This document shows positions 8,062 to 14,182 of a stretch of DNA of 15,816 nucleotides, in pieces. Under the pieces are notes generated by a model. The model was not told the DNA's origin. It saw only the letters and a program-made list of their open reading frames with translations, and ran no database searches. A program made the translations under genes and the position numbers. The stretch spans positions 1 to 15,816 of the forward strand of contig SLAU01000280.1 of NCBI GenBank assembly GCA_007126675.1. The letters run 5' to 3'. The stretch is from Balneolaceae bacterium. GTDB taxonomy: Bacteria; Bacteroidota; Rhodothermia; Balneolales; Balneolaceae. Within the stretch, counting starts at the first letter, position 1. The number at the start of each line of letters is the position of its first letter.

Positions 8062-8095
8062 AGGCCCGTAATTATTTAATTGCGGGCCTTTTTTT
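8062..8095 (+). terminator. Intrinsic terminator after tRNA-Leu
   Basis: A 12-bp stem, AGGCCCGTAATT with AATTGCGGGCCT (one G-T pair), loop ATTT, is followed by seven T residues. It ends the tRNA transcript and any read-through from the upstream pseudogene copies. Confidence 0.92.
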
Positions 8096-8162
8096 ATGCG
8101 TAAATTTGTATTACTTATCAAGTAAACAGATAGAGAAATCTAAAATTTTATCAGTAAACCTT

Positions 8163-8283
8163 GCCGGTTCGATCCTGCCTGACTGCCGGTAGGTTTATCA
8201 GCTTTAATGAGCTTACAGATGTATTTTGATTTAGTTAGTTGTTTAGTATTAGGAACGGCAGGCCGGTCCAGTCCAGGGCACCA
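8163..8283 (+). pseudogene. 3' fragment of a tRNA-Leu with T-loop insert and encoded CCA
   Basis: The 5' part GCCGGTTCGAT (8163-8173) is the left half of a T arm. After a 93-base insert (8174-8266) the sequence resumes as TCCAGTCCAGGGCA-CCA (8267-8283), matching the T stem and 3' acceptor strand of the intact tRNA, here with CCA encoded. Cutting out the insert restores GCCGG-TTCGATT-CCAGT. There is no D arm, anticodon arm or 5' acceptor strand in front, so it is only the 3' end of a gene. This complements pseudogene 1, which has the 5' acceptor strand but lacks the 3' one. An intrinsic terminator follows at once, as would be expected at the end of a real tRNA gene. Confidence 0.75.
8174..8266. 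repeat. 93-nt palindromic insert in the T loop, copy B
   Basis: Homologous to the 92-nt insert at 7689-7780: both start CCTGC.TGACTGCCG.TAGG, end with CGGCAGGC.GG, and have an AT-rich middle with shared patches. Its ends pair as CTGCCG/CGGCAG plus an outer CCTGC/GCCGG stretch with one mismatch. It lies at the same T-loop position. It is more diverged in the middle than at the ends, which suggests the terminal stem is the conserved part. Confidence 0.7.
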
Positions 8284-8284
8284 C

Positions 8285-8319
8285 AAACCTTGCAAATCAC
8301 TGATTTGCAAGGTTTTTTT
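8285..8319 (+). terminator. Intrinsic terminator after the tRNA fragment
   Basis: A perfect 14-bp stem, AAACCTTGCAAATC with GATTTGCAAGGTTT, loop ACT, runs into an uninterrupted T tract (8313-8319). It is stronger than many terminators in the window. Its position right after an encoded CCA suggests that it once ended a functional tRNA gene. Confidence 0.92.
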
Positions 8320-8706
8320 ATGCATTAATCACCATCATTCAATAAGCAAACAATATAGCTACCGGTAAACGATATTTAAGAAGCAAGACAGCCTTCCTGT
8401 TTTTCCTTTTCTTATTAGCTTTCATTATTTATTCAGAATAAACAGATACTCCGCTTAAAAATTTAATCTAAAGGTCTGCTATTCTTGGTCTTTCACTCTC
8501 AAGATTACCCTGATGAGAAAGATTTTTTTCATGAAAATTTACTAATCATAGAGATTGTTTCAGATTTATAAGAAGATAAAAGCGCTTTTCTAAATTATAT
8601 TAAAACATTAAATAAAAAATGATTTTATACTTTAAAAAATATTGACAAGAGGGCGTGATTTAGTAGAAATTAATGCAACGTTAATTCTAACTAAACATGA
8701 TCCTTT
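8320..8706. other. 387-base AT-rich spacer upstream of the ammonium transporter
   Basis: No gene is supported here. Two perfect 12-bp palindromes occur: TTTTCATGAAAA (8526-8537) and AAAAGCGCTTTT (8578-8589). Near the transporter, ATTAA-TGCAACG-TTAAT (about 8669-8685) is a gapped inverted repeat. No NtrC/sigma-54 type GG...GC promoter was found. The ATG at 8697 lies in another frame and opens only about 30 codons. Confidence 0.5.
8642..8669 (+). promoter_or_regulatory. Candidate promoter for the ammonium transporter
   Basis: TTGACA (8642-8647) is a perfect -35 hexamer; 16 bases later TAGAAA (8664-8669) is a weak -10 match. Transcription would start about 30 bases before the ATG. FCB bacteria often use different promoter boxes, so this is only suggestive. 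Confidence 0.3.
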
Positions 8707-10134
8707 ATGAACAGATATCTGAAATCGTCCATTTTCTTTCTGGGTTTGTTGCTGGCTGCTTTCTTTGTTGCAAGCAGTTCAGGTTCTGAGGCAGCAGCAG
8801 AAACAGTAGAAATGGTAACCGTTGCAGAAACAGCAGAAGTTGCAGCGCAACAGGAATATGCTACCGTCGAAGAGTTTCAGGCTTCGGCAGACTACGTAAA
8901 ATTTATTATCGATAATCTCTGGATATTGATAGCCGCATTTCTGGTTCTTTTGATGCACCTTGGCTTTGCATCTCTTGAAAGTGGTTTAACCCAGTCCAAG
9001 AATTCAGTCAATGTTATCTACAAGAATGTATTCATTCTTTGTACAGGAATTCTGATCTATGCTTTTGTCGGTTTCCAGATGATGTATCCGGGTGACTTTA
9101 ACGGAATATTTGGATTTGGCGGATTTGGAATCGGCTATGATGCGAGTGACCCGGTTGGCATGTTAACACCCGCCTATGGCGAAGAAATGACAATCTGGAG
9201 TGATTTTATTTTCCAGGCAATGTTTGCGGCTACTGCGGCTACCATTGTATCCGGTTGTGTTACCGGTCGGATTAAACTCTCGTCGTTCATGATTTTTGGT
9301 GTTCTGCTGCTGGCAATTTCTTACCCGATTACAGGCAGCTGGGTCTGGGGAGGCGGCTGGTTAGATGAGCTTGGATTTTATGATTTTGCAGGATCTACAT
9401 TAGTACACGGAGTAGGCGGTGCAGCCGGTTTAGCCTGTATCATAATTCTGGGTGCAAGAACCGGTAAATTCAGGGATGGAAAAATATTTGCAATACCCGC
9501 ACACAATATTCCCCTGGCAACAGTAGGTGTGTTTCTGCTCTGGATAGGCTGGTTTGGTTTTAATGGCGGCTCGGTATTGAGTGCCGACCCGGCTGAAGTA
9601 TCCTATGTATTTGTAACCACAGCGCTGGCCGCTTGTGCAGGTGCACTTGCAGCTATGATCACCACGCATCTTGTTATGAAAAATCTTGATGCACCTATGG
9701 CACTGAACGGTATCCTTGCCGGTTTAGTGGGAATCACGGCTGGGGCCGATGTTATTTCGCCTACAGCAGCTGTAATTGTGGGTGCAATTGCCGGAGTAAT
9801 CGTTGTGCTTTCCATTTTGATGATTGATAAGCTCAGACTTGATGATCCCGTAGGCGCAGTATCCGTGCATGGTGTATGCGGAATCTGGGGAACTCTTGCC
9901 GTTGGAATTTTCACTCCCGCAAGCTTCCTCATTCAGCTTCTTGGTACCACAGTAATACTTGCAGCTACTTTTATCTTTTCATTCGCGGTATTCTCAGCTA
10001 TCAAAGCTGCGGTTGGTGTTCGTGTATCACCAGAGGTGGAGTCCGACGGATTGGATCTCTCTGAACACAGCATCAAAGCATATCCTGATTTCTCATCAGT
10101 AAAAACAACCGAATTAGGACAATCGGTTGCATAA
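8707..10134 (+). CDS. amt: Ammonium transporter (Amt/MEP/Rh family)
   Basis: An inner-membrane trimeric channel that brings ammonium into the cell. The 475-residue protein begins with a likely cleaved signal peptide (1-30), followed by an acidic Ala/Glu/Val-rich extracellular stretch (31-60), then about 11 membrane segments. Family residues are present: F169-QAM-F173 at the gate, W214 (SWVWGG), DFAGSTLVHGVGG with D226 and pore His H234, GWFGFNGGS (281-289), and the second pore His H388 in SVHGVCGIWG. The C-terminal tail GLDLSEHSIKAYPDF matches the cytoplasmic tail that PII proteins usually contact. No glnK lies next to it in this window, which is unusual for amtB; a Gcw_chp porin follows instead. 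The start has no Shine-Dalgarno, but the signal peptide fits it well. Confidence 0.97.
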   Translation: MNRYLKSSIFFLGLLLAAFFVASSSGSEAAAETVEMVTVAETAEVAAQQEYATVEEFQASADYVKFIIDNLWILIAAFLVLLMHLGFASLESGLTQSKNSVNVIYKNVFILCTGILIYAFVGFQMMYPGDFNGIFGFGGFGIGYDASDPVGMLTPAYGEEMTIWSDFIFQAMFAATAATIVSGCVTGRIKLSSFMIFGVLLLAISYPITGSWVWGGGWLDELGFYDFAGSTLVHGVGGAAGLACIIILGARTGKFRDGKIFAIPAHNIPLATVGVFLLWIGWFGFNGGSVLSADPAEVSYVFVTTALAACAGALAAMITTHLVMKNLDAPMALNGILAGLVGITAGADVISPTAAVIVGAIAGVIVVLSILMIDKLRLDDPVGAVSVHGVCGIWGTLAVGIFTPASFLIQLLGTTVILAATFIFSFAVFSAIKAAVGVRVSPEVESDGLDLSEHSIKAYPDFSSVKTTELGQSVA

Positions 10135-10147
10135 TCAATAAAATAAA

Positions 10148-10189
10148 AAAGGAGCACTGCAGATTTGGGGATCCGGTGCTCCTTTGCTT
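10148..10189 (+). terminator. Hairpin after the ammonium transporter
   Basis: A 10-bp perfect stem, AAAGGAGCAC (10148-10157) with GTGCTCCTTT (10176-10185), encloses an 18-base loop. Only a short T run follows, but an A run precedes it, so it may stop transcription from either side or act as a partial attenuator before the porin gene. Confidence 0.65.
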
Positions 10190-10235
10190 ATTCAAATCAC
10201 TTTCGCAATTCTCATAAACACTTCAATATAACACA

Positions 10236-10898
10236 ATGAAAAAACTAATACTTTTTAAAACCTTTATCGTTCTTTTATTCAGCTTCGCACTTTCACTAAC
10301 CTTAAAGCCAGAAGTAGCCAAAGCCCAGCAGATTGAAACCGGGGCAGATTTTTACAGCACCTATGTATTTCGTGGTGTAGCTTTTTCGGGGCCCTCTTTT
10401 CAGCCATATACCGAATTTACTGCAGGCGGATTTTCAATAGGTGCATGGGGCTCTCAGGGTTTTGACGGATTCCAGGAAATGGACTTATATGCAGCCTACG
10501 AATTCGACTTTGGCCTGAGCCTGGGCATTACTGATTATTACTACCCGGGCACACCTTTTTTCGAAGGTGACAGCCACGCATTTGAACTGAATGTAGGCCT
10601 GGAAGTGGACAAATTTTCATTCTCCGGTAATTATATTCTGAATGAGGCAGAAGATGCCGGTTCGGCGGGAGATGACCTCTATTTTGAAGCTGGTGTAAAC
10701 TTCGGAAAAACTGACTTTTTTATTGGTGCCGGTGACGGATGGCACTCCACGGACGGAGATTTTGCTCTCGTAAACGTGGGTATAACCACAAGTAAATCGG
10801 TAAAAATAAATGACAATATTTCAATTCCGTTAAGCGGCAGCGTTGTTTTAAATCCGGATTCAGAGCAATTCTACATTTTCTTTGGAGTTTCATTCTGA
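10236..10898 (+). CDS. Gcw_chp / TorF-type outer-membrane beta-barrel protein
   Basis: A 220-residue protein with a clear signal peptide (1-30, cleavage after AKA before QQIETG). The mature part is a run of alternating, aromatic-rich strands and ends in a phenylalanine (FFGVSF), as barrel proteins that use the BAM machinery do. ADFYSTYVFRGVAFSGPSFQPY (37-58, read in two parts) and the following AGGFSIGAWGSQGFDGFQEMDLYAAY pattern, given here only as a guide to its position at about 62-88, fit the conserved start of the Gcw_chp family (Pfam PF09694, TIGR02001, also called TorF-like putative porin). The substrate is unproven. Its place 101 bases after amt, the terminator behind it, and no gene between suggest a role in ammonium or small-amine entry through the outer membrane, which is inference. 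Confidence 0.78.
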   Translation: MKKLILFKTFIVLLFSFALSLTLKPEVAKAQQIETGADFYSTYVFRGVAFSGPSFQPYTEFTAGGFSIGAWGSQGFDGFQEMDLYAAYEFDFGLSLGITDYYYPGTPFFEGDSHAFELNVGLEVDKFSFSGNYILNEAEDAGSAGDDLYFEAGVNFGKTDFFIGAGDGWHSTDGDFALVNVGITTSKSVKINDNISIPLSGSVVLNPDSEQFYIFFGVSF

Positions 10899-10963
10899 TT
10901 CGTCTTTACAAGTGTAGAAGTACATTTTAGTAAATCAGTAATTCACATTTCATCTGTTATTTC

Positions 10964-11004
10964 AAACCCTGTATTTGTCCAGAACAGATACAGGGTTTTT
11001 TTTT
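10964..11004 (+). terminator. Intrinsic terminator after the porin
   Basis: A perfect 11-bp stem, AAACCCTGTAT (10964-10974) with ATACAGGGTTT (10988-10998), loop of 13 bases, then nine T residues in total. It closes the amt-porin unit. Confidence 0.93.
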
Positions 11005-11015
11005 ATGGCTCATAA

Positions 11016-11141
11016 TCACTCTTCTTTTTCTGTTTCAGGATCAATTATCATATTTTCTACAGTCTCTCGTTCCTTTTCCATATTATTCTGATCTTTCAGC
11101 CGGCGGTTAATGCCGGGAATTCCTAAATATATCTTATGCAT
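11016..11141 (-). CDS. Possible 41-residue hypothetical protein
   Basis: An ATG-to-TGA frame on the minus strand would encode a short, highly charged peptide beginning MHKIYLGIPGINRRLKDQ and ending DPETEKEE. Codon use is not unlike the neighbours. There is no Shine-Dalgarno and no recognised family, and the frame lies where the porZ promoter should be. It faces the porin terminator hairpin, which has no T tract in this direction. It may simply be chance. Confidence 0.2.
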   Translation of the reverse strand: MHKIYLGIPGINRRLKDQNNMEKERETVENMIIDPETEKEE

Positions 11142-11177
11142 CGTTTGCACGGTTTTTTTGCTACACTTTATTCTTTG

Positions 11178-13526
11178 ATGAAAAAGAGATTTGTCAGAAG
11201 CTTATTATTTCTCTTATTGACCGGCTTGGTTCCTTTCCATTCAGCCAATTCTCAAAGTTTCAATTCATGGGAAGCGATCACATCCTTTAACAATGTAACA
11301 GATATTACAATAACAGAAACCGGAACCGTATGGGGTATTTCAAAAGGCGGTTTATTTTCATTTGAAGAGGATAGTTTTGAAAATACCTATACCACTGTAG
11401 AGGGAATGTACCGGCTTGATGCAGAAACAATCGAGTACCTGCCTCAGCAAAATGTTGTGCTTATCGGTTATACCGATGGAATGATCGATATTTTTGATCC
11501 GGATACAGAGGAATTCAGCAGGCTCGAGGATATTTTCAGGGTTACTGCATTTACATCAAAACGAATTAATGGTTTTTTTCAGGATGGCGCCCGGCTTTTT
11601 GTAGCTACTGATTTTGGAATTGTAAAGTATGATATAGCTACGCTGCTGGTGATAGATTCCTACAGCAGGCTGGGAAGTTTTGACAGTGGTATTGTTGTAG
11701 AAGACCTGGTGATAGCTGATGGACTAATTTATGCAGCCACCCAGCAGGGTGTGGCTGTCGGTGATTTGGATTTAAACCTGAACACTGCAGCATCCTGGGA
11801 AAATTATGATCAGACTGACGGGCTGCCTTCCGGAGGTTTAGCTGCCATTCAAAAATTTGAAGACCGTATTTTTGCATCAGGTACCGATCTTAATTTCATT
11901 TACGAAAACGACAGCTGGCAGCAAACCAATCTTTTTGGTAATAGCACAATCACAGAATATTCGCTCAGCCAAAGCGGAGAAACACTTTTGGCTCTAAGTG
12001 AATCGGTTATTTTTAAGGTTGATGCAAATCTGAATACAGAAAGCACCAGCCCTGATGCTTTAAGACTGAATACGGTTCTGTTTGATGATGAAATAACTAA
12101 CAAAATTTACACCGGCACTTTTAACAGGGGGATAGGTTTTGCGGATCTCTTTTCGGATGAGTTTGAATTTGAAAGCCCATCAGGCCCCAATATCAACTTT
12201 TTTGAAGGGATAAATTTTGACGGTGAAACGCTGTTTTCGGGCACAAGCCGGTTTTCTGCACGGGATAATATAGAAGATAACAGCAAAGGATATCACATTT
12301 TCAGGAATGGAGTTTGGCAAAGTTTCAACCGACATAATACTCCGGTTTTAAACAATTCAATTTTTCGGAAAGCATTTAAATCGGTTAGCACAGATGAGTA
12401 TTATTACTTTGGAAGCTGGGGGCGCGGAATTGCCCGCCATCATAAAGAAACGGATGAGATCCACGTATTTAATTCAAGTAATTCTGCAATAGAGGGTTGG
12501 GTTTCACTTGATCCGGATTTTCCGGTTATAATAGGGCTGGAAACAGATTCAGAAAGAGATGTGTGGGCTGTAAGCTATTTTGGATCCACACCACTTTATT
12601 ATCAGCGCCCCGGTGATGATGACTGGATTGGTTACGAGAAAGGCGCCGCTGCTTCCTCATCAGATGAATATGGAGGGTTATTTATTGACTCTCATGATCA
12701 GAAGTGGGTAACGCTTCTGGGTGTCGGAAATGTAGGCCGCGGTATATTGGTAGTTGATACAGGAAACCCGGAGGATGTAAACGATCAGACAAGCGTGAAA
12801 ATATCTGATTCTCCGGGTTCCGGTAACCTTCCAAATGGGAGAGTAAATGCAATAATAGAAGATCTTGACGGCGAAGTTTGGGTTGGCACAGACAGAGGAA
12901 TTGCGAAATTCGTATTCCCTCAGTTTGTTATTACAGGCTCGGCCCAGGAACGGGAAGGTCAATGGCTGCTGAATGAAGATCCGGATGCAGAATCACCGTT
13001 TTTATTGCGAGATATCAATGTGTCGGCGATGGCGGTAAACTCTGCTAATCAAAAATGGATCGGTACCGCAAATGATGGTGTATGGCTTTTGAACAGCCGG
13101 GGAAGCAGAATAATCAAACATTACAACTCCGAAAACAGTCCGCTTTTATCTGATAATATCGTTGATATTACCGTAGAGCAGGAAACAGGACTGGTCTATA
13201 TTTCAACGGATGTAGGACTGATCACATACCAGGATATTCCATCTGAGCCTGTTCGTGAAATGGAAACCCTGAAAGTATTTCCAAATCCGTTTGTTTATGA
13301 CAGGCATGACAGAATTTTTGTTGAAGACCTTTCCGATCAAACCACTATCCGGGTTTTGGGAGTAGATGGTACTTTAATCCGGTCTATCGATAACCGGGGC
13401 GGCAGAGCAGAATGGGACGGCAGAGACTTTAACGGCAACAGGGTTGGTTCGGGTGTTTACCTTGTTGTAGCTTTAGATCCCGATGGGAGTGAAAGAGGCG
13501 TCGGAAAAGTGGTGATCATACGATAG
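11178..13526 (+). CDS. porZ: PorZ-like type IX secretion beta-propeller protein
   Basis: The 782-residue protein starts with a signal peptide (MKKRFVRSLLFLLLTGLVPF..., cleaved about 25-26, SANSQ). An in-frame ATG at 11136 would bury this signal behind 14 residues, so 11178 is chosen. The rest is two beta-propeller regions (about 27-360 and 360-690) with repeated blades such as VWGISKGGLFSF, LFVATDFGIVKYD, VWVGTDRGIAKF, KWIGTANDGVWLLN and VYISTDVGLITY. From about residue 695 there is a typical type IX secretion C-terminal domain: LKVFPNPF, TIRVLGVDG, SGVYLVV, GKVVIIR. Size, N-terminal SWEAI...DITITETGTVW pattern and architecture match PorZ (about 780 residues), a surface component that with PorU, PorV and PorQ joins secreted cargo to anionic LPS. 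The alternative is another two-propeller T9SS cargo. Two glycosyltransferases follow 5 and then 3 bases apart. Confidence 0.72.
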   Translation: MKKRFVRSLLFLLLTGLVPFHSANSQSFNSWEAITSFNNVTDITITETGTVWGISKGGLFSFEEDSFENTYTTVEGMYRLDAETIEYLPQQNVVLIGYTDGMIDIFDPDTEEFSRLEDIFRVTAFTSKRINGFFQDGARLFVATDFGIVKYDIATLLVIDSYSRLGSFDSGIVVEDLVIADGLIYAATQQGVAVGDLDLNLNTAASWENYDQTDGLPSGGLAAIQKFEDRIFASGTDLNFIYENDSWQQTNLFGNSTITEYSLSQSGETLLALSESVIFKVDANLNTESTSPDALRLNTVLFDDEITNKIYTGTFNRGIGFADLFSDEFEFESPSGPNINFFEGINFDGETLFSGTSRFSARDNIEDNSKGYHIFRNGVWQSFNRHNTPVLNNSIFRKAFKSVSTDEYYYFGSWGRGIARHHKETDEIHVFNSSNSAIEGWVSLDPDFPVIIGLETDSERDVWAVSYFGSTPLYYQRPGDDDWIGYEKGAAASSSDEYGGLFIDSHDQKWVTLLGVGNVGRGILVVDTGNPEDVNDQTSVKISDSPGSGNLPNGRVNAIIEDLDGEVWVGTDRGIAKFVFPQFVITGSAQEREGQWLLNEDPDAESPFLLRDINVSAMAVNSANQKWIGTANDGVWLLNSRGSRIIKHYNSENSPLLSDNIVDITVEQETGLVYISTDVGLITYQDIPSEPVREMETLKVFPNPFVYDRHDRIFVEDLSDQTTIRVLGVDGTLIRSIDNRGGRAEWDGRDFNGNRVGSGVYLVVALDPDGSERGVGKVVIIR

Positions 13527-13531
13527 CGTTC

Positions 13532-14179
13532 ATGAACATAACAACTGTCATCGTCAATTTTAATACCCCCGAACTGCTGCGTATTGCAGTGGAAAGTTTT
13601 CTGGATATTTACCCTGATCAAAAAGTACTGATTTTTGATAATGGCAGTGAAAATGATTCCATTGAAGTGATTGATTCACTAAACAAAGAAAACCCGGATA
13701 ATGTGGATGTTTATTATTCAAAAGAAAACATCTATCACGGCCCGGCAATGGACAAAGCGTTGAGAGAGTTGGTATCTTCCGAAAAAGTGTTTTTTCTTGA
13801 TTCCGATACGGAAACTAAAAAACGGGGTTTTTTAGAGGAAATGTGTGAAAAGATGGACAGTGACGAAAAAATATATGCGATGGGTCAGAGGATAACAGTT
13901 AATAAACGGGGTTTTAAAGATCCCGGCGGGTCTCCCGTGATTTTAACGCCATACCTGTTAGTGCGCAGAGATTTGTATAAAAATTTCCCTCCGTTTATTC
14001 ACCATGGCCAGCCAACTATCCACAATTTTAAAGCCGCTCACGAAAAAGGCTATAAGCTGGAAGATTATCCCGTTTACCGGTTTATCGATCATGAGTGGAG
14101 GGGAACTGCCTCCAAATTTGGATATAAACTGGGCCTGAAGGGAAAATGGGATTATTTCATGAACAGACTGGGATTATAA
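13532..14179 (+). CDS. Family 2 glycosyltransferase, short form
   Basis: A 215-residue GT-A fold enzyme that would move a sugar from a nucleotide donor to a cell-surface glycan. It has the N-terminal TTVIVNFNTPELL strand and loop, FDNGSEND (35-42, donor-site aspartate), and FLDSDTE (88-94) with the DSD triad that binds the metal and donor. The later IDHEWRGTASKFGY region may hold the catalytic acid-side residues. No membrane segment is seen, so it is cytoplasmic or peripheral. Sugar specificity cannot be told. It starts 5 bases after porZ and ends 3 bases before the next gene, so the three are surely co-transcribed. No Shine-Dalgarno is visible. Confidence 0.85.
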   Translation: MNITTVIVNFNTPELLRIAVESFLDIYPDQKVLIFDNGSENDSIEVIDSLNKENPDNVDVYYSKENIYHGPAMDKALRELVSSEKVFFLDSDTETKKRGFLEEMCEKMDSDEKIYAMGQRITVNKRGFKDPGGSPVILTPYLLVRRDLYKNFPPFIHHGQPTIHNFKAAHEKGYKLEDYPVYRFIDHEWRGTASKFGYKLGLKGKWDYFMNRLGL

Positions 14180-14182
14180 GCG

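Noticed and set aside
7582..8283. Group I intron or integrative-element attachment site in tRNA-Leu
   Set aside because: Known tRNA-Leu group I introns sit in the anticodon loop and are longer; there is no integrase gene, and the insert lies in the T loop with paired ends.
8004..8325. Open frames of 61-62 codons over tRNA-Leu, terminators and the tRNA fragment
   Set aside because: They lie on a functional tRNA gene and two terminator hairpins, so coding is implausible.
8697..8789. Upstream ATG in another frame overlapping the start of amt
   Set aside because: It gives about 30 codons only and no recognisable peptide; a leader peptide role cannot be supported.
11136..11177. Longer start for the PorZ-like protein
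   Set aside because: It would place 14 residues in front of an otherwise typical Lys-Lys-Arg signal peptide.
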